Shown piece after piece: positions 43,442 to 51,295 of a stretch of DNA of 64,000 bases. This stretch comes from Streptomyces sp. NBC_00154 (lineage in GTDB: Bacteria; Actinomycetota; Actinomycetes; Streptomycetales; Streptomycetaceae), in the NCBI RefSeq assembly GCF_026342835.1, contig NZ_JAPEMI010000001.1, positions 6,020,501-6,084,500 of the forward strand. The letters are read 5' to 3'. Position 1 is the first letter of the stretch. The number at the start of each line of letters is the position of its first letter. The translations under genes were made by a program, and so were the position numbers. Below the pieces are notes generated by a model, which did not search any database, was not told where the DNA came from, and saw only the letters and a program-made list of their open reading frames with translations.

Positions 43442-44746
43442 TCAGCCCTCCCGCGCTGCGGCGCACACCGCACGGCAGATGCGCGCCAGATCGTCGTCGC
43501 CGGTCACATACGGCGGCATCGTGTAGATCAGGTCCCGGAACGGACGCAGCCACACGCCCTCGCGGACCGCGGCCTCGGTGGCCGCAGCCATGCTCACGTC
43601 GTGATCGAGCTGTACGACGCCGATGGCGCCCAGGACACGTACATCCCGCACACCCGCGATCGAACCCGCACCGGCAAGACCGGCCCGCAGCCCCGTCTCC
43701 AGGCGCTTGACCTCCTGCTGCCAGTCCTGGCCGAGCAGCAGATCGATCGAGGCAAGGGCCACCGCGGCGGCCAGTGGATTGCCCATGAACGTCGGCCCGT
43801 GCGCCAGCACCGGCACCTCGCCGCGCGAGATGCCGTCCGCCACCCGTGAGGTGCACAGCGTCGCCGCCATCGTGAGATAGCCGCCGGTCAGCGCCTTGCC
43901 GACGCACATGACGTCGGGAGAGATCCCGGCGTGTCCGGCGGCGAACAGCTTCCCCGTACGTCCGAAACCGCTGGCGATCTCGTCGAACACCAGCAGCACG
44001 TCATGTGCGTCGCACGCCTCGCGCAGCGCCCGCAGATATGCGGGGGAGTGGAACCGCATCCCGCCCGCACCCTGCACCACCGGCTCCACGATCACCGCGG
44101 CCAGCTCATCGGCATGGCGCGCGATCAGGTCCCGCAGATGCTGTACGTACGCCTCGTCCGGCTGCGTGCCGAAACCACCGGGCGGCTCGTCGGCGAAGAC
44201 CTGCTGGGGCAGCGCGCCCGACCATAGCCCGTGCATGCCGCCCTCGGGGTCGCACACCGACATCGGCTGCCAGGTGTCGCCGTGGTAGCCGCCGCGCCAG
44301 GTCAGCAGCCGCTTCTTGGCCGGCCGGCCGGTGGAATGCCAGTACTGCAGGCACATCTTCACCGCGACCTCGACCGACACCGAACCGGAGTCGGCGAGGA
44401 AGACATGACGCAGCGGCTCCGGCGTGATCTCGACGAGCCGGGCTGCCAGCCGCACGGCGGGCTCATGGGTGAGGCCGCCGAACATCACATGGCTCATCCG
44501 GTCCAGCTGGCCGCGCGCCGCCTCGTTGAGCACCGGATGGTTGTAGCCGTGCACCGCCGACCACCACGACGACATGCCGTCGATCAACTCGTGCTGCCCA
44601 TGTACGGGTTCGGCGAGACGGAGCCGCACCCCGGACGCGGACTCCACGATCAGCGGCTCCTGCCGGCCCGGCATCGGGCCGTACGGGTGCCAGACGTGGT
44701 CCCGGTCCAGGGTCCGCAACTGCGCGGGGGAGAGGGGGTCAGGCAT
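43442..44746 (-). CDS. bioA: Adenosylmethionine-8-amino-7-oxononanoate aminotransferase
   Basis: A 434-residue class III aminotransferase that turns KAPA into DAPA using SAM as amino donor. VWHPYGPMP (the BioA start), IDGMSSWWSAVHGYNHP, VFLADSGSVSVEVA, LLVFDEIASGFGRTGKLFAA and the PLP lysine in CVGKALTGGYLTMA (about K279) plus GPTFMGNPLA are all present. Start ATG at 44746 overlaps the last bases of bioB by 8 bp; stop precedes the bioD start. Length typical. Confidence 0.97.
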   Translation of the reverse strand: MPDPLSPAQLRTLDRDHVWHPYGPMPGRQEPLIVESASGVRLRLAEPVHGQHELIDGMSSWWSAVHGYNHPVLNEAARGQLDRMSHVMFGGLTHEPAVRLAARLVEITPEPLRHVFLADSGSVSVEVAVKMCLQYWHSTGRPAKKRLLTWRGGYHGDTWQPMSVCDPEGGMHGLWSGALPQQVFADEPPGGFGTQPDEAYVQHLRDLIARHADELAAVIVEPVVQGAGGMRFHSPAYLRALREACDAHDVLLVFDEIASGFGRTGKLFAAGHAGISPDVMCVGKALTGGYLTMAATLCTSRVADGISRGEVPVLAHGPTFMGNPLAAAVALASIDLLLGQDWQQEVKRLETGLRAGLAGAGSIAGVRDVRVLGAIGVVQLDHDVSMAAATEAAVREGVWLRPFRDLIYTMPPYVTGDDDLARICRAVCAAAREG

Positions 44747-45923
44747 TGGGGGCGAGATCCGTCCCCGCGCCGCGTCGGCGGACCGACACCAGATCCGTGC
44801 GCGCGGCCGGAGCCTCGGCGTCGACCGCCGCGGGCTCGTCGGCCACGTCACCACAGGGCCCACAGCCCGCGGAGTGTCCGCCGCAGCCGCCGCCGGTCTC
44901 CGGCTCGGCCCCCGCCTCTGCACGGTGCCGGGGCAGCGTCGTCGTACCCGCGCCCTCCACCTCGAAACCGGCGTCCGCGATCATGTCCAGATCCGTCTGT
45001 CCCGCCTGGCCCTCGCTGGTCAGATAGTCGCCCAGGAAGATCGAGTTGACCAGGTGCAGGGCGAGCGGCTGCATCGAGCGCAGATGCACCTCGCGGCCGC
45101 CCGCGAGCCGTACCTCGACATCCGGGCAGACGAACCGGACCATCGCCAGAATGCGCAGGCAGCGCTGCGGGGTGAGGTTCCACTCCTTGGCGAGCGGCGT
45201 GCCCTCGAACGGGATCAGGAAGTTCACCGGAACCGAATCCGGGTCCAGCTCGCGCAGCGAGAAGACGACATCGACCAGATCGGTGTCGCTCTCGCCCATC
45301 CCGGCGATCAGCCCGGAGCACGCGGAGAGCCCCGCCGCCTGCGCCTGCTGCACGGTCTCCACCCGGTCCGCATAGGTGTGGGTGGTGGTGATGTCCCCAT
45401 ACGTCCCCTCCGACGTATTGAGGTTGTGGTTGTACGCGTCGGCGCCCGCCGATCGCAGCCGGTCGGCCTGCCCCTCGGAGAGCAGACCGAGGCAGGCGCA
45501 TACCTCGACGCCCTCGTTCTGCTCCTTGATCGCCTCAATCGTCTGCGACACCCGGTCGACGTCCCGGTCGGTCGGACCGCGGCCGCTCGCCACCAGGCAC
45601 ACACGCTTCGCGCCGCCCGCCACCCCGGCGGCGGCGGCCTTCGACGCCTCGTCCGGCTTCAGCCAGGTGTACTTGAGGATCTCGGCCTTCGAGCCGAGCC
45701 GCTGCGAGCAGTACGAGCAGTCCTCGGGGCAGAGCCCGGACTTGAGGTTGACCAGATAGTTCAGTTTCACCCGTCGGCCGAACCACTGGCGGCGTACCTT
45801 TCCGGCCGCGGCCACCACTTCGAGCAGATCGTCGTCGGAGGTCGCCAGCACGGCGAGTGCTTCTTCTCGGGTCGGCAGCTCGCGCCGCAGCCCCTTGTCC
45901 ACCAGCGTGTTCAGGAGGTCCAT
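44739..45923 (-). CDS. bioB: Biotin synthase (radical SAM)
   Basis: A 394-residue radical SAM enzyme that inserts sulfur into dethiobiotin. The [4Fe-4S] motif is SGLCPEDCSYCSQR (C65, C69, C72); others: YNHNLNTSEG, SGLIAGMGES and VPVNFLIPFEGTPL. A tail of about 60 residues after the usual core end (after about 330) carries a Cys-rich patch (GGGCGGHSAGCGPCGD) not found in E. coli BioB; it could bind a metal or feed iron-sulfur repair. First gene of bioBAD; divergent from bioF. Confidence 0.97.
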   Translation of the reverse strand: MDLLNTLVDKGLRRELPTREEALAVLATSDDDLLEVVAAAGKVRRQWFGRRVKLNYLVNLKSGLCPEDCSYCSQRLGSKAEILKYTWLKPDEASKAAAAGVAGGAKRVCLVASGRGPTDRDVDRVSQTIEAIKEQNEGVEVCACLGLLSEGQADRLRSAGADAYNHNLNTSEGTYGDITTTHTYADRVETVQQAQAAGLSACSGLIAGMGESDTDLVDVVFSLRELDPDSVPVNFLIPFEGTPLAKEWNLTPQRCLRILAMVRFVCPDVEVRLAGGREVHLRSMQPLALHLVNSIFLGDYLTSEGQAGQTDLDMIADAGFEVEGAGTTTLPRHRAEAGAEPETGGGCGGHSAGCGPCGDVADEPAAVDAEAPAARTDLVSVRRRGAGTDLAPNA

Positions 45924-45989
45924 GGCGATGATCCTTGCCTACTCCACCGCCCTCAGCCAAGGAGGAACCGGACAACAGAGCCCGCAGAG

Positions 45990-46009
45990 GGTGTGTGTAT
46001 TGCCACACC
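45990..46009. promoter_or_regulatory. Inverted repeat in the bioB-bioF divergent promoter
   Basis: GGTGTG and CACACC are separated by eight bases. It lies between the divergent bioB and bioF genes and is a candidate operator for a biotin repressor. It does not match the BioQ-type palindrome known from other actinobacteria, as I recall it. Confidence 0.4.
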
Positions 46010-46067
46010 ATGCCCGGCTGCGCCCCCGGTTAGGGTCTGTGAGCTGCCTACAAAAGGGACCGTCGCC

Positions 46068-47210
46068 ATGCCCCTCGCCCCGTTCGACTGGATCGACGAC
46101 GAGGCCCGCCGCCGTGCGGACGCCGGACTCGTCCGCACGCTCCGCCCCCGGCCCGCCGAACCGGAACTGCTGGACCTCGCGAGCAACGACTACCTGGGCC
46201 TCACCCGGCACCCCGAGGTGACCGCGGCCGCCGCCGAGGCCGCGCACCGGTGGGGTGCGGGCGCCACCGGCTCCCGGCTGGTCACCGGCTCCACCGCACT
46301 GCACGCCGAACTCGAACGCGAACTGGCCGCATTCTGCGGCTTCGAAGCGGCCCTGGTCCTCTCCTCCGGCTACGCGGCCAATCTCGCCGCGCTCACCGCC
46401 CTCACCGGCCGGGGCTCCCTGATCGTCTCCGACGCGGGCAACCACGCCTCCATCGTCGACGGATGCCGGCTCTCCCGGGCCGAGACCGCCGTCGTACCGC
46501 ATGCCGACCCCGAGGCCGTCGCGAAGGCGCTGCACGCGCACGGCGGCCGCGCCCTGGCCGTCACCGACTCCGTCTTCTCCGTCGACGGTGACGCCGCACC
46601 GCTGCCCGAACTGGCCGACGTCTGCCGTGCGCAGGGGGCCGCGCTGCTCGTCGACGACGCGCACGGTCTGGGCGTGCTCGGGGAAGGCGGACGCGGCGCC
46701 CTCGCCGCCGCCGGCCTCGCGGGCGGCGAAGGGATCGTCGCCACCGCCACCCTCTCCAAGTCCCTGGGCAGCCAGGGCGGAGCGGTCCTCGGACCGGCCC
46801 GAGTGATCGACCATCTGGTCAACGCGGCCCGTACGTTCATCTTCGACACCGGGCTCGCACCGGCCGCTGCGGGCGCCGCCCTCGCGAGCCTGCGTCTGCT
46901 GCGCCGCGAGCCGGAACGGGCGGGCAGAGCCGGCGCGGTCGCCACCGCCCTGTACGAACAACTGACCGCCGCGGGGCTGACCGCGGTGCGCCCCGACGCC
47001 GCCGTCGTATCGGTCCGGGCACCTTCGGCGGACGCGGCGGTGCGCTGGGCGGCCGACTGCCGCACGGCCGGGATCGCGGTGGGCTGCTTCCGCCCGCCGT
47101 CGGTCCCGGACGGCATCTCGCGGCTGCGGCTCACTGCCCGCGCCGATCTGACAGAAGCGGAGATCGCGAACGCGGTGGAGACCGTCCTGCGGACGGCTCC
47201 GGCGGCCTGA
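46068..47210 (+). CDS. bioF: 8-amino-7-oxononanoate synthase
   Basis: A 380-residue alpha-oxoamine synthase joining pimeloyl thioester and alanine to form KAPA. LLDLASNDYLGLTRHPEV (start), GATGSRLVTGSTALHAELE, LLVDDAHGLGVLGEGGRG and the PLP lysine region TATLSKSLGSQGGAVLGP (about residue 230) match the family. ATG at 46068, preceded by AGGGA. Divergent from bioBAD, so all four genes surround one regulatory region; no bioC/bioH-type gene appears here. Confidence 0.95.
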   Translation: MPLAPFDWIDDEARRRADAGLVRTLRPRPAEPELLDLASNDYLGLTRHPEVTAAAAEAAHRWGAGATGSRLVTGSTALHAELERELAAFCGFEAALVLSSGYAANLAALTALTGRGSLIVSDAGNHASIVDGCRLSRAETAVVPHADPEAVAKALHAHGGRALAVTDSVFSVDGDAAPLPELADVCRAQGAALLVDDAHGLGVLGEGGRGALAAAGLAGGEGIVATATLSKSLGSQGGAVLGPARVIDHLVNAARTFIFDTGLAPAAAGAALASLRLLRREPERAGRAGAVATALYEQLTAAGLTAVRPDAAVVSVRAPSADAAVRWAADCRTAGIAVGCFRPPSVPDGISRLRLTARADLTEAEIANAVETVLRTAPAA

Positions 47211-47218
47211 CCGGACCC

Positions 47219-47236
47219 GCTGACCGGCCGGTCAGC
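47219..47236. terminator. Palindromic hairpin between convergent bioF and DUF397 genes
   Basis: GCTGACCGGCCGGTCAGC is an 18-bp perfect palindrome starting 9 bp after the bioF stop and covering the stop of the DUF397 gene. It can serve as a two-way terminator, although no T-run follows. Confidence 0.4.
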
Positions 47237-47438
47237 CGGCCGGCCCGTCGGTCAGGGCGGCGACGAACGACTTCCAGGCCGCCGCCGAGAACCGCAGCGG
47301 AGGCCTGGACACGTCCTTGGAGTCCCGCACGGCCAGCTGTTCCGGGCCGAACGGCGCTGCTTCCACGCAGTTGTTCATCCCCGTGCTGCGGCTGCTGCGC
47401 CGCCACCGTAACGCGTGCTCTGCGAGGCAATCGGACAT
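47232..47438 (-). CDS. DUF397 protein
   Basis: A 68-residue DUF397 protein with the usual WRRSSRSTGMNNCVEAAPFG start and AVRDSKDVSRPPLRFSAAAW body. DUF397 proteins occur beside WhiJ-type XRE regulators in Streptomyces and are thought to interact with them. ATG with GAGGGGG upstream. The XRE gene is 27 bp upstream in the same direction. Confidence 0.93.
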   Translation of the reverse strand: MSDCLAEHALRWRRSSRSTGMNNCVEAAPFGPEQLAVRDSKDVSRPPLRFSAAAWKSFVAALTDGPAG

Positions 47439-47465
47439 CGGGCCCCCTCGGGCAGTCTGAGGTTC

Positions 47466-48323
47466 CTAGCCGTCGCGGTCGATCGCGGCGATCAGGTCCA
47501 ACGAGCGCTCCGGCGACAGCGCGTGTGCCTGCATGGTGCAGAAGGCCGAGCTGTACGCCTCAAGGTCTTCTTTCCGTTCCAGGTAGAGGCTACTCGTCAG
47601 GTGGTCGAGAACGACCACATCCAGATCAGAAGTGTTCGGAAAAGAGAAGATAACGAACGGCCCGGTGAGACCCATGTACCCACCCACCGAGAAAGGCAGC
47701 AACTGCAGTTCGACGTGCGGCAGTTGGGAGACCCGGATCAGATGGCGCAACTGATTGCGCATCACCCGGCGCCCGCCGACCTCGCGCCGCAGCACCGCCT
47801 CGTCGAGCACCGCGGTCAGTCGTAGCGGCGGATCGGTCCGCAGCACCCCCTGCCGGGCGAGCCGCACCTCCACCAGCGAGTCCAGCTGACCGGCGGGCAG
47901 TCCGTCCAGTGACGCGCGGGTCACCGCACGCGCGTAGTCGGCGGTCTGCAGGAGCCCCGGCACCACGGAGGTCTCCAGCGTGCGGGCGGTTCTGGCCTGG
48001 GACTCCAGACTGATGAAGTCCCGGTACTGGGGTGGGATGAGACCGCGGTAGGCGTGCCACCAGCCGGTACCGCCGCCGCCCGCCGAGCCCGCGAGCGCCT
48101 CCAGGAGCGTCCGTAACTGCGGGTCGTCCAGACCGTAGGCATCCAGCAGTCGGCTCACATCGGCCGGTTTCACACCGCTGGTACCGGTCTCGATCCGGCT
48201 CACCTTCGACTGATGCCAGCCGAGCAGCTGTGCCGCGTCACGACTCGTCAGTCCGGACGTGTGGCGCAGACTCCGCAGCTCCTCCCCGAGTTTGCGGCGG
48301 CGCACCGCGGGACCGTGCTGCAT
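47466..48323 (-). CDS. WhiJ-like XRE-family regulator (DUF5753)
   Basis: A 285-residue regulator: XRE helix-turn-helix at about residues 13-68 (GEELRSLRHTSGLTSRDAAQ, GWHQSKVSRIETG), followed by DUF5753 (about 95-280: SLESQARTARTLETSVVPGL, QTADYARAVTRASLDGL, ARQGVLRTDPPLRLTAVLDE). In Streptomyces such proteins form modules with a DUF397 gene and an ATPase-domain gene and can influence development. The DUF397 gene is downstream; the ATPase gene is divergent across a palindrome at 48410-48425. Confidence 0.93.
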   Translation of the reverse strand: MQHGPAVRRRKLGEELRSLRHTSGLTSRDAAQLLGWHQSKVSRIETGTSGVKPADVSRLLDAYGLDDPQLRTLLEALAGSAGGGGTGWWHAYRGLIPPQYRDFISLESQARTARTLETSVVPGLLQTADYARAVTRASLDGLPAGQLDSLVEVRLARQGVLRTDPPLRLTAVLDEAVLRREVGGRRVMRNQLRHLIRVSQLPHVELQLLPFSVGGYMGLTGPFVIFSFPNTSDLDVVVLDHLTSSLYLERKEDLEAYSSAFCTMQAHALSPERSLDLIAAIDRDG

Positions 48324-48409
48324 TCGCGGCCTCCCTCCCTCTTGTGCCGAGGGGCCATCTTGCCGCCCATGTGCGGTGGTCCGGGCCAGAGTTCACCGCT
48401 TCGAGCGAC

Positions 48410-48425
48410 AGATATATGCATATCT
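48410..48425. promoter_or_regulatory. AT-rich palindrome between the WhiJ-like gene and the divergent ATPase gene
   Basis: AGATAT-ATGC-ATATCT, with a perfect 10-bp core ATATGCATAT (48414-48423), stands out in GC-rich surroundings. It lies 87 bp upstream of the XRE start and 103 bp upstream of the ATPase start, so it is a candidate operator of the XRE regulator controlling both. Confidence 0.55.
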
Positions 48426-48527
48426 TGGTGGATCGCCGTCACGGAGGGCCGTATCAGTGGCAATCTGGCGCGAAGCGCACCCCGGGCCGATCGCGGGTCG
48501 GTCCGGGCGGGAAAAGGACGGCTCGCC

Positions 48528-48959
48528 ATGGCAGACCATCAAGAAGCAAGCGTCACTCTGCCGAGCGAGCCGCTCTCGGTCTCCTCGGCCCGGAGATACG
48601 TGGCGGGAGTGCTCGCGGACTGGGGTCTCCCCGATGACGCGGAGACCGCCGACACCATCCGGCTCATCGTCTCCGAGCTCACCACCAACGCCGTCCAGCA
48701 CACCTTCGGCCAGTCGCCGACCTTCACCGTGGACCTGCGGCTGGAGCGGGAGGAGCAGCTGCATCTCGGGGTGACGGACAGCCACCCCCGCTGGCCCCAG
48801 CGACTGCCCGCCGCCGTGCGGCAGGACAACGGGCGCGGCATGGTGATCATTCGCTGTCTGGCCAAGGAGTGCGGCGGACGGCTCACGGTCACGCCGACCG
48901 CCGAGGGTGGCAAGACCGTCTGGATCGAGCTCCCCTGGACGCTCCCCGTCCAGACTTGA
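48528..48959 (+). CDS. ATP-binding protein (RsbW/AbaA-like HATPase)
   Basis: A 143-residue GHKL ATPase like anti-sigma kinases. N-box IVSELTTNAVQHTFG (about residue 52), G-box region DNGRGMVIIRCLAKE (about 105) and C-terminal GGKTVWIEL are present. Related proteins phosphorylate anti-anti-sigma factors or act as antisigma factors; in WhiJ-type modules the third partner is such an ATPase. The frame is open upstream but ATG at 48528 fits. No cognate sigma gene nearby. Confidence 0.88.
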   Translation: MADHQEASVTLPSEPLSVSSARRYVAGVLADWGLPDDAETADTIRLIVSELTTNAVQHTFGQSPTFTVDLRLEREEQLHLGVTDSHPRWPQRLPAAVRQDNGRGMVIIRCLAKECGGRLTVTPTAEGGKTVWIELPWTLPVQT

Positions 48960-49025
48960 CCACCGTCCTCGCTGACCTGGACTCGGGCCCGGCCGGGACG
49001 TCGCGTCCCCGGCAGTCGGCCGCCC

Positions 49026-49220
49026 GTGCCCGGGCCCCTGCTGCCGGCCACCGTCGTCGTGCTGCTCGCGCTGATCTGGTTCCCGGCCGTGGCGCTCCTG
49101 GTGGACCGCCCGGGCCGGTGGCTGCGCCGGCCGCGTGCCGCCCGCGCCGTCGAGGGCGGCAGCGGCGCGGCGCTCACCGCGCTGGGGCCGGCGCTGGTCA
49201 CCGGCCCCCTGCTGCACTGA
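49026..49220 (+). pseudogene. Probable C-terminal fragment of a LysE-family exporter
   Basis: A 64-codon frame: one hydrophobic helix (ATVVVLLALIWFPAVALLV) then DRPGRWLRRPRAARAVEG and SGAALTALGPALV. The pattern (hydrophobic helix, D-R-x-x-x-x-L-R-R-P, then a short final helix) resembles the last quarter of LysE-type amino-acid exporters, but the N-terminal three quarters are missing. GTG start without support. Could also be a small orphan membrane protein; identification is from memory. Confidence 0.4.
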
Positions 49221-49272
49221 CCGGCGGAGGCGACCGGCAGCCGAAAGGCGGAGCAGGTGGAAGAGGCGGAGG

Positions 49273-49746
49273 TCAGCGGACCCGTCCGTACCAGACGCCC
49301 CTCGTCCAGATCTTCTCCAGCCGCACCACGGCACCGCTCTTCGGCGAGTGCCAGATCCTGCCCTTACCGGCGTAGATCCCCACGTGGTAGACGCTGCGCC
49401 CCCAGTGGAAGAAGACCAGATCGCCTCGTCGCCGCTGCGAGGCCAAGATGTGCCGGGTCTTGTTGTACTGCTGCTGGGCCGTGCGGGGGAGCTTCTTGCC
49501 CACCTTTTTGAAGACGTACATCGTCAGACCCGAACAGTCGAAGCGGTGGGGGCCCGTGGCCCCGTACCGGTACGGCGATCCCTTCTTCGACGCGGCGATG
49601 TTGAGTGCCTTCGCCGAATGAGCCGCGGCCTGGGCTTCGGCTGCAGCGCCGGGGGCGATCACGGAGCCGCCGACGGCGGCGAGCGTCAGAACCGTGGCGG
49701 TACCCGCCCGAGTGAGCAGCGACGGGACATGAACCTGCGCAGTCAT
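49273..49746 (-). CDS. Secreted NlpC/P60 peptidoglycan hydrolase
   Basis: A 157-residue exported protein. A signal peptide spans about residues 1-33 (TRAGTATVLTLAAVGGSVIA, then APGAAAEA cleavage zone). The NlpC/P60 domain follows: KGSPYRYGATGPHRFDCSGL (catalytic Cys, about residue 71), GDLVFFHWGRSVYHVGIYA (His, about 118) and IWHSPKSGAVVRL. It cuts D-Glu-DAP bonds in cell wall. ATG at 49746; preceded by a c-di-AMP riboswitch, which in actinobacteria often controls cell-wall hydrolases. Confidence 0.94.
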   Translation of the reverse strand: MTAQVHVPSLLTRAGTATVLTLAAVGGSVIAPGAAAEAQAAAHSAKALNIAASKKGSPYRYGATGPHRFDCSGLTMYVFKKVGKKLPRTAQQQYNKTRHILASQRRRGDLVFFHWGRSVYHVGIYAGKGRIWHSPKSGAVVRLEKIWTRGVWYGRVR

Positions 49747-49750
49747 GCGC

Positions 49751-49945
49751 AACCCTTCGTCAGCCGCCTGTGAAGGATGACCTGTCGGGTTCGGGCTGGC
49801 GAAGTTGCCCGGCCGCACTCGGCGGCTTCACCCCGAGGGTCGACCGGATGTCCGGTCGACCCGTTGTGCTCGGGTCCTCCACTCCTGCCGATCCACTTCT
49901 GTCGACCAGGCATCCGGGCGGCGGCAGGACTCGGCGTCCGCCCGG
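49751..49945 (-). ncRNA. c-di-AMP (ydaO-yuaA type) riboswitch upstream of the NlpC/P60 gene
   Basis: On the minus strand the leader shows the ydaO signature: GCCGAGTCCTGCCGCCGCC and a matching GGCAGGAGTGGAGGACCC arm, a variable GGTCGACCGGACATCCGGTC hairpin, CTCGGGGTGAAGCCGCCGAG, the closing CCCGAACCCGACAGG and GGCGGCTGACGAAGGG just before the start codon. Order and spacing match actinobacterial ydaO elements upstream of cell-wall hydrolases. High c-di-AMP generally lowers expression. Exact ends are estimates. Confidence 0.85.
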
Positions 49946-50028
49946 ACCGCCCCGCCGCGGTGGCGGGGGCTTGTCGTCCCACGGATCTTGACTCACCGAG
50001 TGTCAGATTTCAGAAGATAAGGAGCGAT

Positions 50029-50250
50029 ATGGACGATTTGTTACGATTGACCCGTCCGGGTGGGTGCGGTAGTTCTGTGAACGCGGCCGGTCGGCCCCGA
50101 CCGGTCCCGTACCAGCGGCGGAATGACAGACTCCGTTCACCGGTCACGTCGGAAGCGCAAGTTGAACAATCCCTCGCGCGGGGGATCTCCTACGCCGAAC
50201 GAGCGAGGAATTTTGATCAGCCCGCCGGGCGTGTCGCGGAGCGGGGTTGA
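50029..50250 (+). CDS. Small hypothetical protein (73 aa)
   Basis: A 73-codon frame with a good ribosome site (AAGGAGC five bases before the ATG). The N-terminus (MDDLLRLTRPGG) is AT-rich for this genome; the rest is basic (PRPVPYQRRNDR, LARGISYAERARNFDQ). No domain recognised. It could be a small protein or a leader-type remnant; its stop abuts the stop of the convergent small gene at 50251. Moderate support only. Confidence 0.4.
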   Translation: MDDLLRLTRPGGCGSSVNAAGRPRPVPYQRRNDRLRSPVTSEAQVEQSLARGISYAERARNFDQPAGRVAERG

Positions 50251-50559
50251 TCAACTCGTCTGGGCAGGGGGCACGGTGACCCGTCGGGCCCGCCGCTCCC
50301 CGTCCAACACGCGAAGCGCCCGCGCCAAGGTGGCGGCGTGGATCTGTGCTTCACCGCGCTCGTGCATCAACACGAGTGCGTTCCGCAGGGCGACGGCCCG
50401 CGAGGCGAGTGCCTGCGCCGCGCGCAGCGCGCCGTAGGTGTCGCTGCCGTGGGCGGGGTTGATCCGGCCCAACTGGTCGAGCACTTCCAGGTAACAGTCG
50501 ATGAACTCGCCCTCGGCGCGCGTCAGTGCGGGCAGCGGCGGGAACTCCGGTGACTGCAT
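50251..50559 (-). CDS. Small helical hypothetical protein downstream of pseudo-ClpP
   Basis: A 102-residue mostly helical protein (LTRAEGEFIDCYLEVLDQLG, TYGALRAAQALASRAVALRN, ALVLMHERGEAQIHAATLAR). No domain recognised, no signal peptide. It starts 7 bp after the stop of the ClpP-like gene with GAGGTG upstream, so it is co-transcribed with it and may be its partner. Confidence 0.6.
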   Translation of the reverse strand: MQSPEFPPLPALTRAEGEFIDCYLEVLDQLGRINPAHGSDTYGALRAAQALASRAVALRNALVLMHERGEAQIHAATLARALRVLDGERRARRVTVPPAQTS

Positions 50560-50566
50560 CGGGTGT

Positions 50567-51202
50567 TCACCTCGCGCTGTTCGGCGGGAGTGACGTCTTG
50601 CGGTTCTCCAGAACGTGATCCACCAGGCCGTACGCCTTGGCGCCCGGGGCGTCGAGGATGAGATCGCGCTCGATGTCCGCGGCGATCCGCTCGGCAGTTC
50701 GCCCGGTGTGACGGGCCAGCAGGCGGGTGAGCTGTTCGCGGATGCGGACCAGTTCCCGCGCCTCGATCTCCAGATCGGACGGCTGGCCCTGCAGCGGCTC
50801 GGGAAGCGCGGGCTGCTGCACGACGACCCTGGCCCCGGGGAGGGCGTGCCGCCGGCCGGGGGCGCCCGCGGCGAGCAGCAGGGCTGCGCTGGAACCGGCC
50901 TGTCCGAGGCAGAAGGTCTCCATCTCGCAGGTGAGGTACTCCATCGTGTCGTAGATCGCCGCCATGGCGTCGAACGAGCCGCCGGGGGAGTTGATGTAGA
51001 GGGAGATAGGGCGGTCGGGCGCGGCATGTTCCAGGTACATGAACTGCGCGATCAGATCGGTGGCGGCGGTGTCGTCGACCGGGGTGCCGAGGAAGACGAT
51101 CCGTTCGGCGAGCAGCTTGGAGTACGGGTCGAGGGTGCGGGTCCCGTCGGTCGTGCGCTCGGTGAACTCGGGCAGTACGTAACGGGCGGCAGGGCGGAAC
51201 AT
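50567..51202 (-). CDS. ClpP-like protein lacking the catalytic histidine
   Basis: A 211-residue ClpP paralogue of the ClpP3/ClpP4 type (TRTLDPYSKLLAERIVFLGT, SLYINSPGGSFDAMAAIYD). The serine is kept in FCLGQAGSSAALLLAAG (S104) and the aspartate in DIERDLILDAPGAKAYGLVD (D180), but the histidine position, normally RVxIHQP, reads ARVVVQQP (Q129; codon CAG). It is probably inactive alone but could form mixed rings with active ClpP. Start ATG with GGAGGAGAGG upstream. Divergent from an orphan Phd antitoxin gene; next gene encodes a small helical protein. Confidence 0.9.
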   Translation of the reverse strand: MFRPAARYVLPEFTERTTDGTRTLDPYSKLLAERIVFLGTPVDDTAATDLIAQFMYLEHAAPDRPISLYINSPGGSFDAMAAIYDTMEYLTCEMETFCLGQAGSSAALLLAAGAPGRRHALPGARVVVQQPALPEPLQGQPSDLEIEARELVRIREQLTRLLARHTGRTAERIAADIERDLILDAPGAKAYGLVDHVLENRKTSLPPNSAR

Positions 51203-51261
51203 GGTGAAGCCTCTCCTCCGGTGTCTGCGTCTGTGGGGCCTGCACAAGCATCTGTAAAAAA

Positions 51262-51276
51262 TGTACAGGACGTACA
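51262..51276. promoter_or_regulatory. Palindrome in the clpP-like / phd divergent promoter
   Basis: TGTAC-AGGAC-GTACA, with a related CTGTA at 51252-51256 nearby, in an AT-rich patch. It lies 60 bp upstream of the ClpP-like start and 20 bp upstream of the Phd start, typical of an operator for an autoregulating Phd-family antitoxin. Confidence 0.55.
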
Positions 51277-51295
51277 GAAGGTTATGATGGGGACT

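Noticed and set aside
49743..49996. Open frames on both strands upstream of the NlpC/P60 gene
   Set aside because: They lie in the c-di-AMP riboswitch, whose conserved blocks explain the sequence.
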